Position numbers and translations under genes: made by a program. Positions 1 to 8,523 of a stretch of 23,029 bases of DNA are shown in pieces (within the stretch, counting starts at the first letter, position 1; each line of letters starts with the position of its first letter). This DNA is from Clostridiales bacterium UBA1779 (GTDB lineage Bacteria; Bacillota; Clostridia; Oscillospirales; CAG-272), in the NCBI GenBank assembly GCA_002314565.1, contig DCGL01000035.1, positions 1 through 23,029 on the forward strand. The letters are read 5' to 3'. The notes under the pieces are model-generated. The model saw nothing but the letters and a program-made list of their open reading frames with translations, ran no database searches and was not told the DNA's origin.

Positions 1-370
1 GTCTGTTTGTGTCCTTCGGAATGATATCGGGGCTGTTTACCATCAGGTTGCCGACACCCATAGTGATATAATCCTTGGTTCTTGAATAGGCGATCTGGAA
101 ACGGCCACCCTTGGTTCCGCCTGTAAGATAAGCTCCGGCAACACCGGCGCTTCCGCCTGTGCCTGTAAGAACGGGGTCAACGACCTGGAAATCAACGTCA
201 AGTCTTCTGTCGGCAGAGACGACGAAGCCTGTGTCAATGTACTGCTTTCCGTTTGTCTCGATGTATTCAAGACGAGTGTATTCGGCGGGAACGTCAGCCG
301 CTGATACGAAAACGAAGCAGAGGGAAAGCGCCATGATAAGTGCGAGAGCGAGGGAAATTGTTCTTTTCAT
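1..370 (-). CDS. Secreted surface protein with YIETNG..YIDTG motif (C-terminus beyond window)
   Basis: Only the first 123 codons are present; the gene runs off the window's left edge. The start is ATG at 370-368, with AAGGAG seven bases upstream (378-383). Residues 1-24 form a signal peptide: KR, a long Leu/Ala core, then a VSA-AD type I signal peptidase site, with no lipobox. The mature part begins with EYTRLEYIETNGKQYIDTGF. This opening recurs in exported clostridial proteins whose next domain is a concanavalin A-like (LamG/laminin G type) jelly roll, so a carbohydrate- or wall-binding role is likely but inferred. It lies 61 bases downstream of the glycosidase-like lipoprotein gene on the same strand and is probably the third gene of that operon. 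The catalytic or anchoring portion, if any, is not visible. Confidence 0.75.
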   Translation of the reverse strand, partial: MKRTISLALALIMALSLCFVFVSAADVPAEYTRLEYIETNGKQYIDTGFVVSADRRLDVDFQVVDPVLTGTGGSAGVAGAYLTGGTKGGRFQIAYSRTKDYITMGVGNLMVNSPDIIPKDTNR

Positions 371-377
371 AGTTTTT

Positions 378-383
378 CTCCTT
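378..383 (-). promoter_or_regulatory. Ribosome binding site of the partial surface-protein gene
   Basis: AAGGAG on the minus strand, seven bases before ATG 370. It supports a separate translation start here rather than read-through from the lipoprotein gene ending at 432. Confidence 0.7.
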
Positions 384-431
384 GATTATAATGATTCCGC
401 GTTGCGAAAAATCCGCAATGCAGAAAAGATT

Positions 432-2573
432 TCATTTTTTATCTATCCTTATCATTGTCCACAGGCCGATGACCGCGCTGATTGTCAGCTTATCGTCCTC
501 CTGCTTCCACGAAAGCTGCATCTCGGAAGCCGAAACCGTGGGGGAAACTCCCGTGACAGCCGAAACCGTCTGCCCTTCGGGAATTGTGACTGTAACGGTA
601 ACGGGCTTGTTATCATAAACTCCTGCGCTGTTGTACGTGATAAGGTGCAGCCACCAGCGTGAACCGTCGGCATCCGAACGAAGCGTCGTTTCAACCTTGC
701 CCGCGATGTCCTCTGTCACTCTGACAAGCTCGTACATATTGAAGTCTTCCATAGCCTTGAGGAAAACGTCATTCGTAACGGCAACCTTGTCGGAAAGCCC
801 CGCAACGTAGTTTTTGATATATTCGACCTTGCCCTTACCGACCTCGAAAACGGCACCGGAAACGTCGGAAGCCAGCTTCTTTCCCGTCCACTTTTCAAAG
901 ATGCTGTAACCGCGTTTGGCGTATTTGACAGCGTATGTCTCAGTATAGTAATCTCCGAAAGCAGAACCGAGAATCAGGACCTGTCCGCCGGCGTTTAAGT
1001 ACTCTGTAAGCACGGCTTCAAAGTCTTTTTCAATGATGTACTGATCCGGAATAATGATGCTTGAGTATTTATAAAGATCCTCAAGTGTCGGATTCTTCTC
1101 TGCAATTATGTAATCGTAAGGAATTCCGACGCCCGAAAGGGCTCCGGCAACCTTTCTCGACGGATTATATGCAAAGCTGAGCGTCCCCGTGCTCTTGAGT
1201 GTGAACGCGTTTATGTTCTGCCAGGAGTACAAAACTGCCACGTTTGCGGCTGAGGCGCTGTCAGTAAACGCTTCCGGGTCGTTTTCCTTGATCGTGTTGC
1301 AGGCGTCTATTACGTTAAAGAAGGTAAGCGTTCCCTTCGTGGAGGTCGGAACCATAAGTGCTCCGTTTCCTGCAATGGCTTCAACGTAAGCGGTGTACCA
1401 CTTGTAATCGGGACTTGCCTGACTTGAAATGGCGTTAAACTGAGTCATCAGCTGCTTTTCGGGATTTTCCGCTTCGTACTGTCTGAAGAAATACAGAGTG
1501 CTGTCGTGTCCCGGCTCAACGACGGTATTGGTCCCGTATTCGCACATAAGGTCCTGCATTCCCTTGAGAGTGTAATAGCACTGAGTCGTTCCGTTGATTC
1601 CGAGATTCGGCCATACGGAAAAATCGGGGTTGATTTTTTGGCACTCCTTCTGAACGTCAAGAACGAAATCTATGTAATTGTCAAGTCTCCACTGCCAGAA
1701 CAGACGCTCGTTTTCTTTTGACAGATTCGGCTCTGTCGTGAGAATCGGAATTTCGGCGCCGGTCTTCTCTTTTGAATATGCAGCCCATTCCTCACGGCAG
1801 TATTTGCAGCAGCAGTTGAATTTCACACCGTAGGCATAGGGATTGGCATCGTAGAACATTCCGTCAAATCCGCCTTCGGCTGCAACGAGCGTTGCTTTGC
1901 GCACCTGTTGTTGAAACAGCGGATTGTTGATGCAGGCATAGGCGGTTGCTCCGTCCGCACTCATCGAATAGTCACCGTTGGCTTTAACCGACGAATACTG
2001 TTTCCAGTCAATTTTGAACTGCTCGTATGCTGCGGTTCTGAGCAGGCACATCGGAAGGCTTGTGACCATAGTAATTCCCGACTTATGAGACGCCTCAAGT
2101 GCAGGAGCAGTATACTGAACGATATCCTTCTGGTTGTCTCCCATAAGGGAGGCTCCCGTTATGCTCGTTCCGTTCAGACGGTAATTCGGGAAAACGTTCA
2201 GGAAATTGATTTTCATCTTCTGACAGCCGGTGATGTTCCACCAGGCGTAGTCGGATGTACCCTCAATTTGCTGCTGCTGTCTGTTCCAGTCAAGAGCAGC
2301 GTTATAGCAGGTTTTGTGATAAACTTTATAAGTCAAAGCATGTCCCACTTTTTCTTCTTTCACGGTTTGTGCTTCCGTCGTTACTTCAAGTGCCGTTGTG
2401 ATAAATTCGCCGGTTGTATCTTCAATCGCCGATGTAATATATTCACTTGAAACTTCATCAAGCGTTTTTTCAGACTCTGCCGTCTGTTCAGACGTACCTT
2501 TTTCACAGGAAACGAGGCACAGCACAGACGCTGCAAGTACCGCGGAAACGAATAACAGTTTACTGATTTTCAT
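432..2573 (-). CDS. Putative glycoside hydrolase-like lipoprotein (TIM barrel plus amidotransferase-like domain)
   Basis: 713 residues. The N-terminus MKISKLLFVSAVLAAS leads to a lipobox LVSC with Cys23 as the lipidation site, then a Glu/Thr-rich tether to about residue 70. The middle (about 90-480) reads like a TIM-barrel glycosidase. It contains the strand-end stretch GGFDGMFYDANPYAYG followed by a cysteine cluster NCCCKYCREEW, resembling the C-x-C-x2-C knuckle after the second barrel strand in beta-galactosidase-like families. The part from about 480 to 620 (NVAVLYSW, IIIPDQYII, GGQVLILGSAFG) resembles the class I glutamine amidotransferase-like trimerisation domain of GH42-type enzymes, and a short beta-sandwich follows. 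Substrate and family are not assignable by eye; a non-catalytic glycan-binding relative is possible. The start ATG overlaps the preceding gene's stop (TAATG, one shared base), so the two are translationally coupled. Confidence 0.65.
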   Translation of the reverse strand: MKISKLLFVSAVLAASVLCLVSCEKGTSEQTAESEKTLDEVSSEYITSAIEDTTGEFITTALEVTTEAQTVKEEKVGHALTYKVYHKTCYNAALDWNRQQQQIEGTSDYAWWNITGCQKMKINFLNVFPNYRLNGTSITGASLMGDNQKDIVQYTAPALEASHKSGITMVTSLPMCLLRTAAYEQFKIDWKQYSSVKANGDYSMSADGATAYACINNPLFQQQVRKATLVAAEGGFDGMFYDANPYAYGVKFNCCCKYCREEWAAYSKEKTGAEIPILTTEPNLSKENERLFWQWRLDNYIDFVLDVQKECQKINPDFSVWPNLGINGTTQCYYTLKGMQDLMCEYGTNTVVEPGHDSTLYFFRQYEAENPEKQLMTQFNAISSQASPDYKWYTAYVEAIAGNGALMVPTSTKGTLTFFNVIDACNTIKENDPEAFTDSASAANVAVLYSWQNINAFTLKSTGTLSFAYNPSRKVAGALSGVGIPYDYIIAEKNPTLEDLYKYSSIIIPDQYIIEKDFEAVLTEYLNAGGQVLILGSAFGDYYTETYAVKYAKRGYSIFEKWTGKKLASDVSGAVFEVGKGKVEYIKNYVAGLSDKVAVTNDVFLKAMEDFNMYELVRVTEDIAGKVETTLRSDADGSRWWLHLITYNSAGVYDNKPVTVTVTIPEGQTVSAVTGVSPTVSASEMQLSWKQEDDKLTISAVIGLWTMIRIDKK

Positions 2574-4069
2574 TATTCCAAAGCTTCAATACTCTTTGTA
2601 AGATCCGCAAGCTTCTGCTTTACGCTCTTCTCTGCGCTCTTCCAGATGCTTGAAACGGAATTGATCGTATATCCGGAATCCAGATTACCGCTGACACCGA
2701 TACCGAAAATATCCGACATTTCATACAGGATATTGGCTCTGACGATATCAATCATTTCGGAAGCAGTCGGGTCTGAAACTCTCTTTGTCTTGATTGTTAT
2801 TTCATAATATGCAGGAATAACGGTCTTCATTGACTGATAGGCCATATAATCCGTTACTGCTGCAAGTCTGTTCATATCCACCTGATCGGGTGCATTCGGA
2901 ATTGCAAAAATGACAGAATACATATCTACCTTGTGATAATAGTTTTTCTGGTCACTGTCATATTTCGGGTTGGGAACGACACCGTAGTCATCCTGCATAT
3001 CTGTCAGCTCCGCTGAAACACCCATACCCCCCTGGAAGAACAGGAAGTGGCCGGCTGCAAACAGAGCTCTGCCGTGCATATAGATGTTTGCATAGTTTCC
3101 GGCGGCGTCAGGATCCATTGAATCCGCAGTCGTATAGTTGATTACGTAATTCGGATCACCGAATACAGCCTTTATCTTGTTAAAAATCGTATCGATTTTT
3201 TCAATCTGCTCGCTGACCTGAAGAACAACCGTTCCGTCGGCATCAAGCGTTGTGTATTTTACCCCGCAGCCGCCGAGCATATGAATGTGGTTTCCGTTAT
3301 ACTGACCGCCGAGGGAAAGCATACCGTAGGTTCCGATACTGCCGTCCGCTCTGACATCGGATACGCTCTTGACCATTGCCAGATAATTGTCAAGTGTCCA
3401 CTGATTTGATTTTACAAGTTCATAGGGGTCTGTCAGATTGTACTGTTTGACAAGCTCCTTATTAAAGTAGAAAAACTGAGCTCCCGTGAAACGGCCGACG
3501 GAAATATCGTTGGTCATAACGTAGTTGTGCCCCGATATCTGATATCCATTGTAGCAGTTTATATCCCACCAGGGATTGTTGAAATCAAGGCCGAGTTCGT
3601 TAAAATCGAACAGTGCGCCTGTCGCAGCTTTTTTTGCCACACCGTTTCTCTGACCGAGTATAAGATCGTAGGTAACGTTTCCGGACTGAATATCAACAAG
3701 AACCGTATCCTGAGGGGCTGAAACCTCAATCGTTTTGAAATTCAGATTGAATTTATCTTCAACAATCGCATTTCTCTTGAAAGCGGCGGAGTCCATAATG
3801 TCGCCGTTGTCCTCGCCGTTGATATACAGAGACGCATAGGAGGTTGCCGTACTGTTGCGCATATAGATTGTGAAATCCTCACCCTTGCAGTCGATAATTG
3901 TGAATTGCGGTTCGGTTTCAACCGCTTCAGTAGACACTTCTTCAAGAACCGCAGTTGTTGAGACGGCTTCGGTGCTGACTTCCGCTGACCCTGTATTGCC
4001 GCATGAAACAGCCGACAGTGTCAGACATAATGTCAGAACGGCTAAAATGATTGCAAGCGTTTTTTTCAT
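2573..4069 (-). CDS. Extracellular solute-binding lipoprotein, ABC sugar-uptake type
   Basis: 498 residues. The signal sequence (KK, hydrophobic core) ends in a lipobox AVSC with Cys23, followed by a Ser/Thr/Glu spacer. The body has the look of family 1 (sugar/oligosaccharide) binding proteins: NSNQWTLDNYLAMVKSV-like segments, an inserted FNKELVKQYNLTDPYELV stretch, and GMLSLGGQYNGNHIHMLGGCG. It is a paralogue of the lipoprotein at 21477-22958: both share FFFNK-like, W(T/M)L(D/E)-M-K(S/L)V and (E/F)xxxMIDI(V/I)R-N blocks and a Lys-rich C-terminal helix. No permease or ATPase gene is visible beside it, so it either works with transporter genes elsewhere or serves as a surface binding protein. 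GAGGGA precedes the ATG, and a consensus promoter lies at 4145-4173. It is the first gene of its operon. Confidence 0.8.
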   Translation of the reverse strand: MKKTLAIILAVLTLCLTLSAVSCGNTGSAEVSTEAVSTTAVLEEVSTEAVETEPQFTIIDCKGEDFTIYMRNSTATSYASLYINGEDNGDIMDSAAFKRNAIVEDKFNLNFKTIEVSAPQDTVLVDIQSGNVTYDLILGQRNGVAKKAATGALFDFNELGLDFNNPWWDINCYNGYQISGHNYVMTNDISVGRFTGAQFFYFNKELVKQYNLTDPYELVKSNQWTLDNYLAMVKSVSDVRADGSIGTYGMLSLGGQYNGNHIHMLGGCGVKYTTLDADGTVVLQVSEQIEKIDTIFNKIKAVFGDPNYVINYTTADSMDPDAAGNYANIYMHGRALFAAGHFLFFQGGMGVSAELTDMQDDYGVVPNPKYDSDQKNYYHKVDMYSVIFAIPNAPDQVDMNRLAAVTDYMAYQSMKTVIPAYYEITIKTKRVSDPTASEMIDIVRANILYEMSDIFGIGVSGNLDSGYTINSVSSIWKSAEKSVKQKLADLTKSIEALE

Positions 4070-4144
4070 TGTTTTATTCCCTCTTTTGATAAAAATTCTG
4101 TTTTTCGTAACAAGTCAGAATAATCGATATACTTTTACAAAAAC

Positions 4145-4173
4145 ATTATACAACAAAGAAAAAAGCGTGTCAA
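4145..4173 (-). promoter_or_regulatory. Sigma-A promoter of the lipoprotein operon
   Basis: On the minus strand TTGACA (4173-4168), a 17-base spacer, then TATAAT (4150-4145). Both boxes match consensus exactly with the ideal spacing. The transcript would begin near 4138, giving a leader of about 70 bases before ATG 4069. Confidence 0.85.
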
Positions 4174-4270
4174 GCTATTTTTACACTTTATTATGCAGTT
4201 ATTCCAATGCTTTGCACTGATAATTGCACATTAACGGGCTTGTTTGCGTAAAATCATATAACAATTTCAA

Positions 4271-4345
4271 ATAATAAAAGGCAGTTAAGTGCCAATATAA
4301 GCCGTTTAACGGGCTTTCACAGACACAACTACTGCCTTTTATTAT
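4271..4345 (-). terminator. 15-bp inverted repeat with nested hairpins; terminator or attenuator candidate
   Basis: The arms ATAATAAAAGGCAGT (4271-4285) and its exact complement (4331-4345) enclose 45 bases. Inside are AAGCC/GGCTT (4299-4303 with 4312-4316) and a GGCA/TGCC hairpin whose left arm overlaps the outer arm, so the two folds compete. It lies 64 bases past the stop of the CDF gene and about 100 bases upstream of the next promoter. On the minus strand the closing arm ends in TTTTATTATTT, which could serve as a weak U-tract. A small mobile element with terminal inverted repeats is the alternative, but no target-site duplication is visible. Confidence 0.4.
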
Positions 4346-4408
4346 GCACTTTACTTATTTAAAGCCATCAGTTCTTTTCAAAACGCAAAAAAATCCCCAA
4401 AGAATCCT

Positions 4409-5431
4409 TTATGCCGTAAGAACAAGGCTTACCGAAGCCCCGGGAATCAGTTCGTTGATTTCCTTTTTCAGCTCGGTGAGCAGCTGCTTCTGTTCCCCGT
4501 AGGTCGTCGTTTCTTTCAGAATCAGAGTGATATCAATGTAAACGCGCTTATTGAGCTGATGACACTTGATTGATACGATTTTCTGAATTCCGCTTCTGTG
4601 AGAAATTACGATATCGTAAATTTCATCCTGTTTCTCAACCGGAAGAGAGAAATCCGAGAGCTCCATAATCGAGGTTTTGATATGGGTTATATAGTTGACC
4701 GTGAATACCAGAACCATCGCGATACCTGCGATAGGGGACAGATACTGAACCCAGATCTGCGTCCTGAAAATATAGCAGATGCAGACGACAGCCCCTACTG
4801 CTAAGTCAACCGTGAGATTGTACCGGCTCTTGATAAGCTCACTCTCATTGAGCATCGAACGGTGCTTTTTGAAGAGCATATAATGATTGTAAAGGAAATA
4901 CAGGTCGATGGAAATGTTGATTGCCTTCAGAACGAGGAACCAGATAAGCGAATCTTCAGGCTCCTCGGGATTGAAAATCCCGACGATTGAAGATATGAAA
5001 ACGATTATCATACTGAGAATCGCCAGAGCATCGCATACGAATGAAACGATTATCTCGAGTCGGTCAAGACCGTAATTGTATGAATGCCCTTTCTCGTTTT
5101 TCATTTTGCCTGACACAATCCCCACAAGCAGACAGTGGGTCGTAGATTCAAAAGAAGTGGCGCAGTCGGCCCAACATACGAGTGTGTTTGCAAAGAATGC
5201 GGAAATAACGGAGGATACCAGGTTGAGGAACTCACTTAAAAAGTCAAGCCAGGCTGTTGCTTCCTGTTTTTTATACGTATCGCTTTCAGAATCGGCTTTC
5301 TTTTCGCCCGGATTGTCTTCGCTTGTAACGGTTTCCGGGTTTCCGGCTCCGGAAAGCGCTTTTTGCGCAGCAATGGCTTCGAGAAGATCGACTTCTGTTT
5401 CTTTTTCCTGCTTCTTTCTTTTTTTGACCAA
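4409..5431 (-). CDS. Divergent cation diffusion facilitator (CDF) family membrane protein
   Basis: 340 residues. It has a hydrophilic, charged N-terminal tail of about 65 residues (KKRKKQEKETE, then a Lys/Glu/Ser-rich linker), several membrane helices (about 70-260), and a C-terminal alpha/beta domain of about 75 residues like the cytosolic CDF dimerisation domain. The second helix carries WADCATSFESTTH in place of the usual Asp-x3-Asp/His metal motif, and the later helix has NLTVD where H/D-x3-D is normal, so only part of the metal site is kept. CDF proteins export Zn, Mn, Fe or Co; the metal here is not predictable. Translation starts at TTG 5431-5429, since no ATG is available and AAAGGAGG lies ten bases upstream. 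It sits 41 bases after the NRPS-like gene, probably in the same operon. Confidence 0.7.
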   Translation of the reverse strand: MVKKRKKQEKETEVDLLEAIAAQKALSGAGNPETVTSEDNPGEKKADSESDTYKKQEATAWLDFLSEFLNLVSSVISAFFANTLVCWADCATSFESTTHCLLVGIVSGKMKNEKGHSYNYGLDRLEIIVSFVCDALAILSMIIVFISSIVGIFNPEEPEDSLIWFLVLKAINISIDLYFLYNHYMLFKKHRSMLNESELIKSRYNLTVDLAVGAVVCICYIFRTQIWVQYLSPIAGIAMVLVFTVNYITHIKTSIMELSDFSLPVEKQDEIYDIVISHRSGIQKIVSIKCHQLNKRVYIDITLILKETTTYGEQKQLLTELKKEINELIPGASVSLVLTA

Positions 5432-5440
5432 GGCTCGGGT

Positions 5441-5449
5441 TCCTCCTTT
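5441..5449 (-). promoter_or_regulatory. Ribosome binding site supporting a TTG start
   Basis: AAAGGAGGA on the minus strand ends ten bases before TTG 5431. No ATG or GTG in frame lies close, so this site decides the start of the CDF gene. Confidence 0.7.
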
Positions 5450-5472
5450 CCTCTGTTTTTTCCGTTAGTTAT

Positions 5473-8454
5473 TTAAAGATTCTTGATTTTATCGCTTATT
5501 GTTCCGAGTTTAGTTTTATCGAGATTGGGTTCGGAGATGAGCTCCGTCACCGTTCTGTCAAAGATTCCGAACAGTCTTTCAATCGAAGAAGCTTTGAAAT
5601 GACTGGCTGAATACTTTATCGTGCAGACGAAATCATCGGAGTTCCCGTTGTCAACAATTTCAACTTCCATAAATGAATCGGATGCCGGGAATTGCTGACT
5701 CAACTTTTCGGCTTTTTCAACGTAGTCGAATTTCTCAGGATTGTAAAGATCGTTCTGATACATAAAGAACACCGTGTCCTCAAGTTCGTTACCGATTACG
5801 CTGCTGATTTTTACGTTGTTATGGGCAATCGTGTATTCGACCTGAGAACTGATATCAGTCAGATACTTTTCAACCGTTTCATCCTTATCGGAAAGTGAAA
5901 AAATCTGAAGTGATTTCAGAAGCAGGCCGGCTGAACTCAGAGATTCAGCGGAGTCACGTCCGTTATATATCCACTGAAGAGCTGAATACTCCGTTTGGTT
6001 GTACGCCGCAATTGCCATAGAAAGAGCCGCAATGAATAATTTGTTCTCACCCACGTATCTTCCGGCTTCGCTGCACGCAAAATCCTGCTTTGATTTTGAC
6101 AGACGATGCTCAAAGCAGCCGTATTCCCATAATATACTGTCAAAATCCGTTGCGGGAAGAATGGAATAAGTCTTGCTTTTCAGTTTTTCCAGATAATTTA
6201 CAAAATACTGCCCGGCACCGCTGCAATCGTTCTTTGGTGCGCAATCCGTATTCTGATCGAGCAGCAGATAATAATAATCATCAGGAAGGTCGGATTCAGG
6301 GTTGTTATAGCACTCCTCAATCTGTCCAAGGACCAGATTGAGTGAATAACCGTCGGTAATGATGTGATGGATGTCAAAGAACAGATACGAAGCCTTTTCC
6401 GTAACGAATATATTGCTGCGGAAAAACCGCGTATTTCTGACGGTAAAGGGCTGTGCCAGCTTCGGCTTCAATTCTTCGAGCTGTGCTTCGCTGATTCTTT
6501 CTATCTGTATATTTTCATATGACTCGGGTCTGTACATCTGGAGCGGCTCGTAATTTTCATTGAAATCAATCTGAGTGCAGAAAGCCGGATGGTGTCTGAA
6601 CACCCTGTCAAAAGCAGCTGCCAGTCTGTTTACGTCAATGTGTTCTTTGAGTGTGAGAAAAATCGGCAGATTCCACATCGTGGAATTGGGCATTCTTTTA
6701 TTGTATTCAAGAACATCTGTCATTTCGGGCAGCAGAGGGAATGCGAGGGTCATTGCCCTGCGGTTGCGTTCATTCGATTCCTTACGGTCGGATGTCTGAG
6801 TCTCAAGCAGCAGCTCCGCAAGTTTTTCGGGAGTCCGGCAGTCATAGACCTGGCTCACGTTGAAAGCGTATACATCGCTGAGTCCGACAAGCCGGATTGA
6901 TGCTCCTGAATCCCCGCCTATCTGATAAAAGTCATCCTTGATTCCGACTCGCTCAAGATCGAGGCACTTCGCAAAAAGGTCGCAGAAATATTTCTCTTTT
7001 TCATTTCGCGGAGCAACATATTCACACAGGAAGTTTTCCGTACGCGGAGCCCGCAGGTCTTTCTTCTTGATTTTTCCGTTTCCGAACATCGGGAAGCTCG
7101 ACAGAACGAGATAGTATGTCGGAATCATATACGACGGCAGAACGGAAGAAAGTTTTTTCTTCATTTCATTGGCAGAAAAGATAAACTTACCTGATTTGTC
7201 AAGCAGATAGGCTCCTTTCAGCTCATTCTGAAGCAGATATACGCAGATATACGCTCTGCTGCCCTCGGAAAAGCCTTTGGCGACGACATTTGAAATTCCG
7301 ATGGTTTTCCTTATCGCAGCTTCAATTTCTGCAGGTTCAATTCTGTTTCCGTCGATTTTTATCATCTCGTCCTTGCGTCCGACAGCGACAATAACACCGT
7401 TTTCGTTTATAAATCCGATATCCCCGGTATGATACATACCGTCAACGAACGCTATTCTGTTCTTCTCGGGCAGATTTATATAACCTCGGGTAAAATCACA
7501 CTGGAAATATATCTCTCCGGTTTCGCCCTTTTCCAGTTCTTCACCGTTATCACCGGCTATATACATTCGGGCTCCTATGTGATTGGTTCCTACGGGAGGT
7601 TTTGCATATTTCTTATCCAGCCTGAAGGTGGTCATCATACCGGCCTCGGATGAGGCATAAGAATTGATAATATTCAGATTTTCAAAATAAAGGTCAGTAC
7701 AGGGTTCTCCGCCCGTAAAGACGTTCGTGAGAGATTTTACCTGGTTCCTGTAAAATTTCAGGAAAGAAGGTGCGAGAAAAGTCTCTTCAATTTTCTCGTC
7801 GTTCATAAGATGGATAAATTTTGCGGGATTCTTTGCCGTATCAATGGCAATTATCCACAGGCATTTTCCATAATAAAAAGAATAGAAAAGCTGAAACAGA
7901 GATACGATATAATGGAATGGGGAAATAATCGCAAATTTGCATCCAATGCTCACAGGCTTCGTATAGAAAACTATTTCTTCAAGTAAATTCTCGATTTTTC
8001 CGTATTCGTGAAGTACTCCCTTTGGATTTCCGGTGCTTCCCGAGGTATATACGGCAAAGCAGGCGTCATGCTCTGCTGTTTTCGCGTGTCCCATCATCGG
8101 ATCACACTGCATCATATCCTCATAGACCTCAGAATCTATGAGCAGAGAGCAGCTGCAGTCCTTCCTGATGAATTCAATTCTCTCAGCGGGATAAGTGTCC
8201 TCAACGATTGTGAACGCGGCACCGGCCTTGAGAACTCCGATAAGCGCAGTAATGATTTTCTGACCTCTCGGCAAAGCAATCAGAACCATTTTTTCTTTTC
8301 CGATTCCGTTTTTATATAAAAATGAATAAACCTTTGCAGATAGCAAATCAAGTTCGCCGTACGAAAGACCGCGTCTGTTTTCTTCGGACCTGACGGCAAT
8401 TCTGTTCGGAAATGCTTTGAAGTTCTCTTCGAGTTGATCTATGTACTTAATCAT
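5473..8454 (-). CDS. Single-module NRPS-like protein: adenylation, carrier, condensation domains
   Basis: 993 residues from ATG 8454. A TTG 18 bases upstream is in frame, but GGGGGA (8465-8470) is spaced for the ATG. The adenylation domain covers about 1-470: A3 TSGSTGNPKG 137-146, A5-like NSYASSEAG 264-272, A7 YHTGD 341-345, A8 GRKDEMIKIDGNRIEP 359-374, A10 GNGKIKKKD 458-466. A carrier domain follows (GGDS, phosphopantetheine site Ser516), then a condensation domain from about 570 with HHIITDG at 696-702. No thioesterase, reductase or second adenylation domain is present. The A4 region reads SPFHYIVS, without the Asp that normally binds a substrate amino group, so the activated acid may not be an alpha-amino acid. 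The C-terminal condensation domain would join it to a free amine or alcohol acceptor. The product is unknown. No phosphopantetheinyl transferase gene is in the window. Confidence 0.85.
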   Translation of the reverse strand: MIKYIDQLEENFKAFPNRIAVRSEENRRGLSYGELDLLSAKVYSFLYKNGIGKEKMVLIALPRGQKIITALIGVLKAGAAFTIVEDTYPAERIEFIRKDCSCSLLIDSEVYEDMMQCDPMMGHAKTAEHDACFAVYTSGSTGNPKGVLHEYGKIENLLEEIVFYTKPVSIGCKFAIISPFHYIVSLFQLFYSFYYGKCLWIIAIDTAKNPAKFIHLMNDEKIEETFLAPSFLKFYRNQVKSLTNVFTGGEPCTDLYFENLNIINSYASSEAGMMTTFRLDKKYAKPPVGTNHIGARMYIAGDNGEELEKGETGEIYFQCDFTRGYINLPEKNRIAFVDGMYHTGDIGFINENGVIVAVGRKDEMIKIDGNRIEPAEIEAAIRKTIGISNVVAKGFSEGSRAYICVYLLQNELKGAYLLDKSGKFIFSANEMKKKLSSVLPSYMIPTYYLVLSSFPMFGNGKIKKKDLRAPRTENFLCEYVAPRNEKEKYFCDLFAKCLDLERVGIKDDFYQIGGDSGASIRLVGLSDVYAFNVSQVYDCRTPEKLAELLLETQTSDRKESNERNRRAMTLAFPLLPEMTDVLEYNKRMPNSTMWNLPIFLTLKEHIDVNRLAAAFDRVFRHHPAFCTQIDFNENYEPLQMYRPESYENIQIERISEAQLEELKPKLAQPFTVRNTRFFRSNIFVTEKASYLFFDIHHIITDGYSLNLVLGQIEECYNNPESDLPDDYYYLLLDQNTDCAPKNDCSGAGQYFVNYLEKLKSKTYSILPATDFDSILWEYGCFEHRLSKSKQDFACSEAGRYVGENKLFIAALSMAIAAYNQTEYSALQWIYNGRDSAESLSSAGLLLKSLQIFSLSDKDETVEKYLTDISSQVEYTIAHNNVKISSVIGNELEDTVFFMYQNDLYNPEKFDYVEKAEKLSQQFPASDSFMEVEIVDNGNSDDFVCTIKYSASHFKASSIERLFGIFDRTVTELISEPNLDKTKLGTISDKIKNL

Positions 8455-8464
8455 AAAAAGTAAA

Positions 8465-8470
8465 TCCCCC
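8465..8470 (-). promoter_or_regulatory. Ribosome binding site fixing the NRPS-like start at ATG 8454
   Basis: GGGGGA on the minus strand, ten bases before ATG 8454. The upstream in-frame TTG at 8472 overlaps this site and is therefore a poorer start. Confidence 0.65.
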
Positions 8471-8523
8471 AATATCAGTCTCAGTTTAGAGTATAACGAT
8501 GTTGCATTAATTGCTATGAATAT

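Larger units (their letters stand above)
4070..4408. other. 339-base structured, A+T-rich intergenic region
   Basis: This gap separates two minus-strand genes. It holds the promoter of the binding-lipoprotein operon, a 15-bp perfect inverted repeat enclosing two small hairpins (4271-4345), and two 11-bp direct repeats: TTTATTATGCA at 4187-4197 and 4338-4348, and TTAACGGGCTT at 4231-4241 and 4306-4316. I see no open reading frame with a ribosome site in it. Confidence 0.8.

Noticed and set aside
5473..8454. Assignment of the adenylation protein as DltA
   Set aside because: DltA is about 500 residues and has neither a fused carrier nor a condensation domain, and the A4 Asp expected for D-Ala is missing here.
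8455..8472. Upstream TTG start adding six residues to the NRPS-like protein
   Set aside because: The TTG would lie on the GGGGGA ribosome site that is correctly spaced for ATG 8454.
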